Both the position numbers and the translations under genes were made by a program. A stretch of 7,052 nt of DNA from Acetofilamentum sp. (GTDB lineage: Bacteria > Bacteroidota > Bacteroidia > Bacteroidales > JAFGUD01): assembly GCA_020722645.1 (NCBI GenBank), contig DYKL01000187.1:1-7052 (forward strand), read 5' to 3'. Every line of letters begins with the position of its first letter. Within the stretch, counting starts at the first letter, position 1. The notes under the pieces are model-generated. The model saw nothing but the letters and a program-made list of their open reading frames with translations. It was not told the origin of the DNA and made no database searches. Of this stretch, positions 1 through 6,600 are shown one piece after another.

Positions 1-230
1 ATACCAAACATTAAAATTTGTTACCAACATTCTTTAATAAAAGAGCCAAAAATATTACCTACATAACTTCTTGATTTTAAATTTTTTCGCAAGATATATT
101 TTTTTTTGATTACTAAAAAAATATTAGCCAAAAAAATTTTGTCTTGCCTACGTTTTTTTGTTAAAAATGCATGCATCACTTGATATTACTGCAATAGACC
201 CAAATTTAGCCGGTGAACTTCCGATATAAG

Positions 231-281
231 GTGGAATTTACCACCACCATTAGTCATATTGGAAATATCTTGCTTGAACTT
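231..281 (+). repeat. Direct repeat copy 1, probable relic of a coding fragment
   Basis: This 51-bp stretch is the first of two copies; the second is at 405-455. The first 38 bases match at 35 positions, in two identical blocks of 18 and 17 separated by a 3-base difference. In the frame starting at 231 it reads VEFTTTISHIGNILLEL and meets a TAA at 288-290. Apart from one codon (ATT versus CCC), every difference from copy 2 is synonymous in this frame, which suggests both derive from a translated ancestor. An in-frame stop at 207-209 lies just upstream. I do not recognise the protein family. Confidence 0.6.
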
Positions 282-343
282 GTCCTGTAAGGATCTTATT
301 ATTTTTAAAATTTAAAAATTCCTAAGTGCAATTAATTGTTCAT

Positions 344-359
344 TGTTCTTAATTGAACA
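344..359. repeat. Small inverted repeat between the two direct repeats
   Basis: TGTTC (344-348) and GAACA (355-359) are perfect inverted copies around TTAATT. The element lies between the two 51-bp repeats. It is short enough to arise by chance in AT-rich DNA and has no T-tract, so I do not call it a terminator. Confidence 0.3.
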
Positions 360-404
360 TCAGGCTATTAATGCAGGCATTTGCTTCCAGCAGGACTATT
401 TTAC

Positions 405-455
405 GTGGAATTTACCACCACCCCCAGTCATATTGGAAATATACTGCTAGAATTG
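405..455 (+). repeat. Direct repeat copy 2, probable relic of a coding fragment
   Basis: This is the second copy of the 51-bp repeat at 231-281, in the same orientation and 174 bp downstream. It reads VEFTTTPSHIGNILLEL and continues to a TAA at 483-485. The codons for Ile-Leu-Leu-Glu-Leu at its end differ from copy 1 at five bases without changing an amino acid. The frame is open upstream only to a stop at 369-371 and has no ATG, so it is a fragment and not a gene. It may be the end of a transposon or of another repeated gene, but no source is visible in the window. Confidence 0.6.
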
Positions 456-529
456 AAAATAACTGAAGTTTCGCACTTGAATTAAATAGTTGAATTTAAA
501 AATATTTAGTGCTTGAAAGAAAACCGCTT

Positions 530-649
530 GTGTCAAAAAGAAAACGTCAAGAACAAGGCTTTCGCAGATAAAAAAAACGGAGTTTACTTTTGTAAATGAG
601 TATTTTTTTATCAAGAATAACGCAGTTATTGGCGTTTTCTTACAGACAC
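530..649. repeat. 120-bp imperfect palindrome (fold-back element)
   Basis: Four pairs of inverted segments are nested around one centre at 589.5. They are 530-534 with 645-649 (GTGTC/GACAC), 538-550 with 629-641 (13 positions, one a G-T pair), 567-576 with 603-612 (10 of 10), and 583-587 with 592-596 around a TTTT loop. All four satisfy i + j = 1179, so no register shift is needed; by my count about 38 of 60 positions pair. Shared register over 120 bp indicates one ancestral palindrome that has decayed and not four chance hairpins. It could be a miniature fold-back element or a structured RNA. No clear target-site duplication flanks it, and no run of T follows the outer arm. Confidence 0.7.
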
Positions 650-671
650 TATTTAGCTTATATTTTGATAC

Positions 672-715
672 CACAAAGTTGTACAGAGTTATAAAGTCCT
701 TTGTGATACTATGTG
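672..715. repeat. Degenerate CACAAAG / CTTTGTG inverted repeat
   Basis: The left arm (672-688, starting CACAAAG) and right arm (699-715, starting CTTTGTG) are imperfect inverted copies. Twelve of 17 positions pair by Watson-Crick rules and two more by G-T, around a 10-base loop. The innermost and outermost sequences resemble the loosely palindromic CACAAAG...CTTTGTG repeats I associate with intergenic DNA of Bacteroidetes and other bacteria; that link is from memory and is unverified. It lies 23 bp past the end of the 120-bp palindrome. Confidence 0.45.
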
Positions 716-769
716 ATTAAAATATTTTCTGATAAAATTGTTTCCATACATTTTTTGGAATTATTAACT

Positions 770-784
770 TATTGATAATCAATA
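770..784. promoter_or_regulatory. Perfect 15-bp dyad, possible operator
   Basis: TATTGATAATCAATA is a perfect dyad of 7 + 1 + 7 bases, located 134 bp upstream of the -33 element proposed for recF. Its size and symmetry suit binding by a dimeric regulator. No regulator gene is in the window to pair it with, and AT-rich sequence makes such dyads less rare, so the function is speculative. Confidence 0.25.
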
Positions 785-917
785 TTTTAATTTGTTTTTA
801 GTTTTGTAAATATCTGTTATATTGCATATTAGATTTAATGCGAGACTTCAGTTAATTATTTGATGATTTGTAAATTAGAATTCTTCTTTTTTTAAGATTG
901 TAAAATAAAGTAATAAT

Positions 918-947
918 TTTGCCAAATATACTTTTTTTGTATTTTTG
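918..947 (+). promoter_or_regulatory. Bacteroidetes-type promoter for recF-gldD
   Basis: TTTG (918-921) and TATTTTTG (940-947) match the Bacteroidetes -33 TTG and -7 TAnnTTTG elements, with an 18-bp spacer inside the accepted 17-23 range. Transcription would begin near 952-955, about 12-15 bases before the ATG at 967. An earlier TAnnTTTG match at 914-921 has no TTG at a suitable distance. The match is to consensus only, and AT-rich DNA gives chance hits, but it agrees independently with the recF start chosen from protein similarity. Confidence 0.5.
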
Positions 948-966
948 CCGAGTTATAAAATATTTT

Positions 967-2073
967 ATGAATATTCTTTCTTTAAAAATAAATAATTATA
1001 AAAATATATCAGATTTACATATAGATATACCCGAAAAGATAATATGTCTGGTAGGTAATAACGGAGCCGGAAAAACCAACTTTTTAGATGCAATTCACTA
1101 TTTGTCAAACACTCGAAGTTATTTTAATCATATTGACCAGCAAAATATTAAATACAACGAAAATTTTTTTCATATCGAAGGAAAATTCAAACGGTTAAAT
1201 GAAATAAACCTTGTAAAATCAAGTTTTTCATTAGAAAGAGGTAAAGTTGTTAAATTAGACGACAAGAAGCATAAGAAATTATCAGAACATTTTGGAATGT
1301 TTCCGGTTGTTATTATTACTCCTTATGATATAGATTTAATATTAGATGGCAGTGAGTTAAGGAGAAATTTTATTGATTCAGTTATTTCGCAATATGATAA
1401 AGATTATTTGCACAATTTAATAAATTATAAAAAAATATTACTTCATAGAAATTCATTACTTAAAAATTTTGCAGAAAAAAATTATTTTGACAAAGAAAGT
1501 TTAGAAATCTGGGATTATAAAATAATAAAAATTTCGCCTGAAATACACAAAAGCAGAATGGTATTTTATAACGAATTTGTACAGATATTTAAGGAGTATT
1601 ATCTTAAAATTTCGGGTACTGATGAGAAAACAGACATTCAGTTTAAGTCAGATTTAACGGAAGATTCAATTGAGAATATTTTAAACAAAAATATTAAAAA
1701 AGATATAGCTTTTCAAAGAACAACGGCTGGGATACATAAAGATGATTTAATTTTTACTATCGACAATCAACAATTGAAGAAAATGGCTTCTCAGGGGCAA
1801 CAGAAAACTTTTTTGACAGCTTTAAAATTTGCCCAGTCCAATTATATTAAAAGGCATACAGGATTCAGACCGGTTTTGTTGCTTGATGATATTTTTGACA
1901 AATTAGACGCAGAACGTGTAAAAAACGTTGTTAATTTAGTGTCTGATGATCATTTTGGTCAGATTTTCATTACACATACAGATAAAGAAAAACTCGAAAG
2001 AATTATCAGCCCCGCTAATGTTCCTTATTCTATCATTGAAGTTAATAAAGGTCAATTTGAACAGATGTTATAA
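967..2073 (+). CDS. recF: RecF, DNA repair and recombination ATPase
   Basis: RecF is a cytoplasmic SMC-like ABC ATPase that, with RecO and RecR, helps load RecA on single-stranded gaps. This 368-residue protein has the full motif set. The Walker A motif GNNGAGKT is at 30-37, the RecF-type segment TTAGIHKDDL at 252-261, the ABC signature SQGQQK at 275-280, Walker B with D-loop (LLLDDIFDKLD) at 304-314, and a switch histidine in ITHTD at 335-339. Length is normal for the family (E. coli 357). The frame is open back to an ATG at 919, but the start at 967 is preferred: MNILSLKINNYKNI is a typical RecF beginning, the 16 extra residues do not look like RecF, and the proposed promoter's start point lies downstream of 919. 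No Shine-Dalgarno sequence is evident, which is usual in this phylum. The gene leads a probable operon with gldD, 11 bp downstream. Confidence 0.95.
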   Translation: MNILSLKINNYKNISDLHIDIPEKIICLVGNNGAGKTNFLDAIHYLSNTRSYFNHIDQQNIKYNENFFHIEGKFKRLNEINLVKSSFSLERGKVVKLDDKKHKKLSEHFGMFPVVIITPYDIDLILDGSELRRNFIDSVISQYDKDYLHNLINYKKILLHRNSLLKNFAEKNYFDKESLEIWDYKIIKISPEIHKSRMVFYNEFVQIFKEYYLKISGTDEKTDIQFKSDLTEDSIENILNKNIKKDIAFQRTTAGIHKDDLIFTIDNQQLKKMASQGQQKTFLTALKFAQSNYIKRHTGFRPVLLLDDIFDKLDAERVKNVVNLVSDDHFGQIFITHTDKEKLERIISPANVPYSIIEVNKGQFEQML

Positions 2074-2084
2074 AAAAATATTAT

Positions 2085-2660
2085 ATGATAAAAAATCAAT
2101 TTTTGATATTCGTTATAGTTTTTTTGTTTTTAAATGCTTGCAATGAAAAGACTACCCCAAAACCTGATGCATATTTCAGAATCTCCTTGCCAGAACACGA
2201 ATATCAGTTGTATGAGTCTGAAGATTGCCCGTTTAAATTTGAATTTCCTGTTTATTCTAAAATTTTTGATGACAATGAAACACAAAGCGAAAAGTGTTGG
2301 AAAAATATAAAATTCGGAAGATTTAACGCATCAATTCATGTTACCTTCAAGCCTGTTGATAATAATTTAGACTCTCTTTTAGAAGATTCCTATACTTTGA
2401 TATATAAGCATACAATCAAGGCAGATGCAATAGAAGCCAAAGATTATGCAAATGACAGTTTGAAAGTTTATGCTACTTTTTATGATATTACCGGAAATGC
2501 TGCGAGTCCTATGCAATTTCATATAACCGACAGTGTGAATTATTTTTTCAGAGGTTCGTTGTACTTTAATTCTGTTCCTAATGCTGATTCTTTGGCGCCT
2601 GTAATTGTATTTTTAAAGGAAGATGTTTTTCATATAATTGAAACATTTCAATGGAAGTAG
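2085..2660 (+). CDS. gldD: GldD-type gliding motility / secretion lipoprotein
   Basis: GldD is a Bacteroidetes envelope lipoprotein required for gliding in Flavobacterium johnsoniae and linked to type IX secretion; its biochemical role is unknown. This 191-residue protein starts with a lysine and a hydrophobic stretch ending in the lipobox LNAC, so Cys19 should be lipidated. The following Asn gives no reason to expect an unusual location, and a periplasm-facing lipoprotein is likely. Family features I recognise are YFRISLPEHEYQ (30-41), CPFKFEFPVYSK (48-59), CW (71-72), the NASIHVTF strand (81-88), YKHTIKADAI (107-116), GNAASPMQFHITDS (137-150), FRGSLYF (155-161), and the end ET-x-x-W. The start 11 bp after recF suggests cotranscription. 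In flavobacteria gldD usually follows gldE, which is absent here. The presence of GldD alone does not prove gliding, because the other gld genes lie outside the window. The hairpin array at 2669 begins eight bases past its stop. Confidence 0.88.
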   Translation: MIKNQFLIFVIVFLFLNACNEKTTPKPDAYFRISLPEHEYQLYESEDCPFKFEFPVYSKIFDDNETQSEKCWKNIKFGRFNASIHVTFKPVDNNLDSLLEDSYTLIYKHTIKADAIEAKDYANDSLKVYATFYDITGNAASPMQFHITDSVNYFFRGSLYFNSVPNADSLAPVIVFLKEDVFHIIETFQWK

Positions 2661-2668
2661 ATGATATT

Positions 2669-2828
2669 ACCGACATTTCAGGTGTCCGCACCTGAAATTT
2701 ACCGACATTTCGGGTCTCCGCACCTGAAATTTACCGACATTTCAGGTCTCCGCACCTGAAATTTACCGACATTTCAGGTGTCCGAACCTGAAATTTACCG
2801 ACATTTCAGGTGTCCGCACCTGAAATTT
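2669..2828. repeat. Tandem array of five 32-bp hairpin units
   Basis: Five contiguous units of exactly 32 bp begin at 2669, 2701, 2733, 2765 and 2797. Each is ACCGAC, a left arm ATTTCAGGTG, a loop TCCG, a right arm CACCTGAAAT, and TT. Units 1 and 5 are identical; units 2, 3 and 4 differ from them at two, one and one bases. The arms form a perfect 10-bp stem in units 1 and 5. Because arms alternate, a right arm can also pair with the next left arm across TTACCGAC, giving a second folding register. A unit is 15/32 G+C, clearly richer than its surroundings. The period is not a multiple of three, so it is not coding, and there are no unique spacers, so it is not CRISPR. It sits between gldD and the transferase gene and could protect or end the recF-gldD mRNA, but there is no T-tract. 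Confidence 0.95.
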
Positions 2829-2967
2829 CAAAAGTTTAAACCAAGACCTAAATTTTCTTTATGATAAGTAATAGAACAAAATTATTTGTAGATTGATACA
2901 TCTGTAATTAACTGAAATTAAATACTTTATAAACTATAACTATACACTTAAAACTGACAACTTATTT
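2829..2967. other. Leader region of the phosphopantetheinyl transferase gene
   Basis: These 139 AT-rich bases separate the hairpin array from the transferase start. I see no TAnnTTTG element with a properly placed TTG. The nearest, ATTATTTG, misses the TA. The gene may have a weak promoter here or be read through from gldD past the array. Confidence 0.35.
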
Positions 2968-3612
2968 ATGTTAGTTGAATCTTTTAAATATTTTGACGCT
3001 GAAATCTTTATTTGGAAACTTACCGAAGACTTGGAAGAATTGTATCTGCAAATATACAAATTTCTTAAAAAATGCGAGTTAGAAGATTTTGAAAAAATAA
3101 AATCAGAACAACGTAAAAAAGAATGGTTAGCAGTTAGAATTTTGTTGAAAATTGCAACAAACCGGCAAAATAAATTTCAGGTTTTTTACAATGATTCCAA
3201 AAAACCATCTTTGGAAGGCTACTATATAAGTATATCACACTCAGTAGATTATGTATGTGTTATGGTGAGTAAAGATAAGATTTGCGGCATAGACGTCCAA
3301 CAAATAACTGATAAAACTCTAAAATTAAGCCATAAGTTTTTATCTGATTCTGAAATTAAAAAATTTGGCAATAACGATGTTAAAATAGCAACATTATTAT
3401 GGAGTTTGAAAGAAACAGCTTTTAAAATTTATTCTATAGGAAATTTACCTTTTATTGAAGGAATAAATATAGTTGAAATTAATGAAAATTCGGCTGAAAT
3501 TTTACTTAAAAACTATATAAATATAAAAGCTAATTACAGATTCATAAATGATTATTGCTTAACATACGCAATAGCAGATGATAAACCTTTATATTTTGAC
3601 CGCAACAATTAA
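2968..3612 (+). CDS. Sfp-type 4'-phosphopantetheinyl transferase
   Basis: This cytoplasmic enzyme moves the 4'-phosphopantetheine arm of coenzyme A onto a serine of a carrier protein, converting apo- to holo-form. The 214-residue length suits the Sfp class, which is a pseudo-dimer of two similar halves. Motifs in order are KKP at 78-80, ISISHS at 87-92 (CoA-binding P1), GIDVQ at 107-111 (P2, metal-binding Asp109), and WSLKETAFK at 145-153 (P3, with Glu149 and Lys148/Lys153). Position 111 is Gln where Sfp has its second metal-ligand Glu; some active members, such as the human enzyme, also lack that Glu. The substrate cannot be told from the window: no acyl carrier, polyketide or nonribosomal peptide gene is adjacent. 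It may be the general carrier-protein activator of the cell or serve a specialised pathway. Its last seven codons and stop overlap the end of the convergent phosphatase gene. The ATG at 2968 is the first in frame that fits the family length. Confidence 0.88.
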   Translation: MLVESFKYFDAEIFIWKLTEDLEELYLQIYKFLKKCELEDFEKIKSEQRKKEWLAVRILLKIATNRQNKFQVFYNDSKKPSLEGYYISISHSVDYVCVMVSKDKICGIDVQQITDKTLKLSHKFLSDSEIKKFGNNDVKIATLLWSLKETAFKIYSIGNLPFIEGINIVEINENSAEILLKNYINIKANYRFINDYCLTYAIADDKPLYFDRNN

Positions 3613-6600
3613 AACATCGTCTATTTGTTTATATGTTTTGTTTGTCTTAACATTAGGTGTTTCTATCCATTCAAAAAATTTGTCTTTTAATATTTTTTGC
3701 TGTTCATTAAGATGGGTATTATATAAATTGATAAAAAGTTGTTTGAGATTTCTAATCATAAATTTTTGACCTTTTTCACCCCCGAATTGGTCTGGATAGC
3801 CGTCAGAAAAAATGTAAAATGTATCGTTTTTCAGGGCTTTGAATTTTATTTGTGTAAACGATACTTCATCTTTTAAATGAACTCCAATAGGCATTTTATC
3901 GGCTTTAAATTCGAAGAGAAAAGCATTTTCGTTTTCGTTCGATTTGCAATCTAAGACAGAAAATTCTTCGATACTGTTGTTTTTGTCTCTAACCAAAACA
4001 AGCGGATTATTAGCACCTGAGTACATAACTTCGTTGTTTTCAGCGTTGTAAATAATCAAAGCTAAATCCATTCCGTCTTGTGTTTTAGCGTGTTCGTCTT
4101 TTTGATGGAGTGACTTGATAATGTTTTTTCTGAGCAGGTTTAAAATCTCAAATGCTTCATAATTAGGATATTTTTCAATTATTTCGTTAAGGAGTGATAC
4201 TCCCAGCATACTCATAAAAGCTCCCGGAACTCCGTGTCCGGTGCAGTCTGCGGCTACAAAATAAAATCTTTGTTTGTTTTCTCTGAACCAGTAGAAATCT
4301 CCGCTTACAATGTCTCGTGGCATATATAAAATGAAATATTCTGAAAATGCTGATTCTATTGGTGTTAAAGGTGGTAGTATTGCTCTTTGTATTCGGCTTG
4401 CATAATGAATGCTGGCATTTATGTTTTGACTTTTTTCTTCAATCTCTCTGTTTTTTTCAACTAATACATCTCTTTGAGCTTCTATTTCGTCTCTTTGAGC
4501 TTCTATTTCTTCTTTTTGTTGTTCTAATTCGGCATTTTTTTGTCTGATTTCTGCTGTTCTGTCAAGAACCATATTTTCTAATCGTATGTTTTCCTTTTTT
4601 AATTTTCTGGTGTACCATTTAACAATTAAAAATACTGCTAAAGCTGTAAATATAATGTAAAAAATGAAAGCAATGATTGTTCTGTACCAAGGCGGTAAAA
4701 TTGTAAATGAATAAGTTGCTTCTGTCCCTTCAATACCGTATTTATTTTTTGATTTTACCCTGAAAATATAATCTCCTTCGGGTAAGTTTGTAAATACAAA
4801 TTTTGTTTCTTTTGTCCATTTGGACCAATCTTTATCAAAACCTTCTAAAAAATATGAATATTCGTTTGAAAACTCGTCTTCAAAAAAGCTGGCAGACCAT
4901 TCAAAAATGATAGTATTGCAATTATATTTTAAAATGTTTTTATACTCATCGTTTTGAATTACAGAAGGAATTAAGATGGAGTCATTTTTATCATTCAATG
5001 AATAAAATGTACCGTAAAAAAGTATGGAATCGTTTTTTAAATATACTTTTCTGATAAGTGTTTGGTGTTTTTGTTCGTAATTTTTATGATATTTTGTGTC
5101 GTAAGTATAAACTGCATCGGGCGTTCCAATCCATAAAATCCCTTCTTCATCATAATATAAAGCATGAATACCTTTGAAATTTGGTCTTTTATATGGTTTT
5201 CTGTTTATTTTGTCTTCATTTTCAAGAGATATTTGTATGATATTTTCGTATTTGTCTTCTGAAAAACAACTTAACCAAATATTATTTTCGCTGTAAACTG
5301 ATTTATAAAAGCCGAATTTTCCGGAGCTAAATTCTTTCCCAAATTCTTCGAACTTAATAATAGAATCATTTTCCCATTGGTATGTATAAAGCCCTTCCGG
5401 TGTTGCAAAAATTGGCTCATCTTTATAAAGATTTATTACTATATCTTTCAAATCAGGGAATCCTTTTTCTGAACCATAATAAACATAATCAGAATCTCCG
5501 GTAATTTTGTAAACTCCTGAATATGAAGTTCCCAACCATATAGTATTTGAATTTTCTTCGCAAATTGAACGAATGTCCTGTTCTATTCTATATTCGTTTT
5601 TTAAAATCCAGTTGTTTCCGTTAAATTCCAGAATATAAAGTGAGTTATCTAATCCTACGTATAAAATATTTTTATTATAACGTGACACTTGAAAGGATTT
5701 AACTGAAAAGTCGCTTTCTTCATTTTTATTGTTAATAATTAGTTTTTTGCTTAGATTTTCTTGGACATAAAATATTCCGAAATTAGTACCCACAACAAGT
5801 TTTTCTTCATTGTTTTCTATAATTTTAGTAAAAGTCCAGCATTCTATTGTTGGGTTATCTTTCTGAAGTTCTGTTTTTTTGAAAAAAGGTAAGTCGTTTT
5901 GGTCATAATTAAGGTAATAAACACCTACGTTTGTTGCAAAATATATTTTATCTTTATATTCAATTATGTCATATACACTTCCTTCGTATCCAAATGATTT
6001 ATCAAAATATCGGAAAGGTGAATAAAACTCAATTTTTGAAATTCCGTTATTTAAAGCTGCCCAAATAGGTTGAAAAAATGTATTTTTTGTATCATATATG
6101 GTATTATCCATTATTTTTTCTTCTGATGATAAAATATTTATTATGTTAAATTTTTCATCAGTTATAATTAGCCCTGAACTATTTGTTGAAAAAGCAAAAT
6201 GATTGTTTCCTATTTTGGAAGCATTTAAAATTACGGATTTTTTTAATATTTCATTTGTAAAAGATGGTATTGATATTTGAAGTGTATCAACACCATTTGT
6301 TTTGTTGAAAATATAAATTCCACTGAGATATGTTGCTATTAAAATATTTTGTTCATCTATTTTTACTAAGCCGGTTATGTATTTTTCAGCAAAATAATCT
6401 GAATTCAGAAAATTCTGAAAAATTTCGGAATTATATTTTAGCAGTCCGTCTAAATAATTTCCCAAGAAAATATCATTATCTGAAACAAAAAAGAATAAAT
6501 TTCCCTTTTTGTCATAACTATTGCCTACAATTGTTATTTTTTCGTAATCATACTTAAACAGATAATTAATTGAACCAAAGTAAACTGCATCAGAGGTCGT

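Larger units (their letters stand above)
1..966. other. Gene-free, repeat-bearing region upstream of recF
   Basis: No reading frame here has convincing coding character. The longest lies on the minus strand (447-674) and is largely an image of the palindrome at 530-649. Positions 1-166 are AT-rich with long A and T runs and show no recognisable element. A 20-codon frame (167-229) exists but nothing supports it. The rest holds the repeats listed separately (231-281, 405-455, 530-649, 672-715, 770-784) and the promoter in front of recF. A clustering of decayed direct and inverted repeats suggests a landing site for small mobile or palindromic elements. That reading is an inference. Confidence 0.6.

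Noticed and set aside
167..229. 20-codon plus-strand frame beginning MHASLDITAIDP
   Set aside because: It reads plausibly but is very short, with no promoter, conservation evidence or partner gene. It may be another relic, but nothing decides this.
447..674. Minus-strand 75-residue open frame
   Set aside because: It is dominated by Phe, Lys and Leu runs from AT-rich DNA, mostly overlaps the 120-bp palindrome, and shows no domain or signal that would support a gene.
919..966. N-terminal extension of RecF from the ATG at 919
   Set aside because: The 16 added residues do not resemble RecF, and the stretch overlaps the proposed promoter; the ATG at 967 gives the usual family start.
1946..2146. 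Other open frames overlapping recF/gldD and lying opposite the phosphatase gene
   Set aside because: They are shadows in alternative frames of well-supported genes, with no independent coding features.
2669..2828. CRISPR array
   Set aside because: The units are contiguous and there are no unique spacers; it is a simple tandem repeat of a palindrome.
2669..2828. Standard rho-independent terminator after gldD
   Set aside because: The stems are good but each is followed by TTACCGAC or, at the end, CAAAAG, with no run of T. A 3'-protection or termination role remains only a hypothesis.
3172..3182. An 11-base match (AAATTTCAGGT) to the hairpin arm inside the transferase gene
   Set aside because: It is short, lies in coding sequence and has no inverse arm beside it; chance is the simplest explanation.
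3611..3639. AAAACAT / ATGTTTT hairpin just past the transferase stop, as a terminator
   Set aside because: The stem is entirely AT except for one pair, the loop is 15 bases, and the sequence is coding for the convergent gene.
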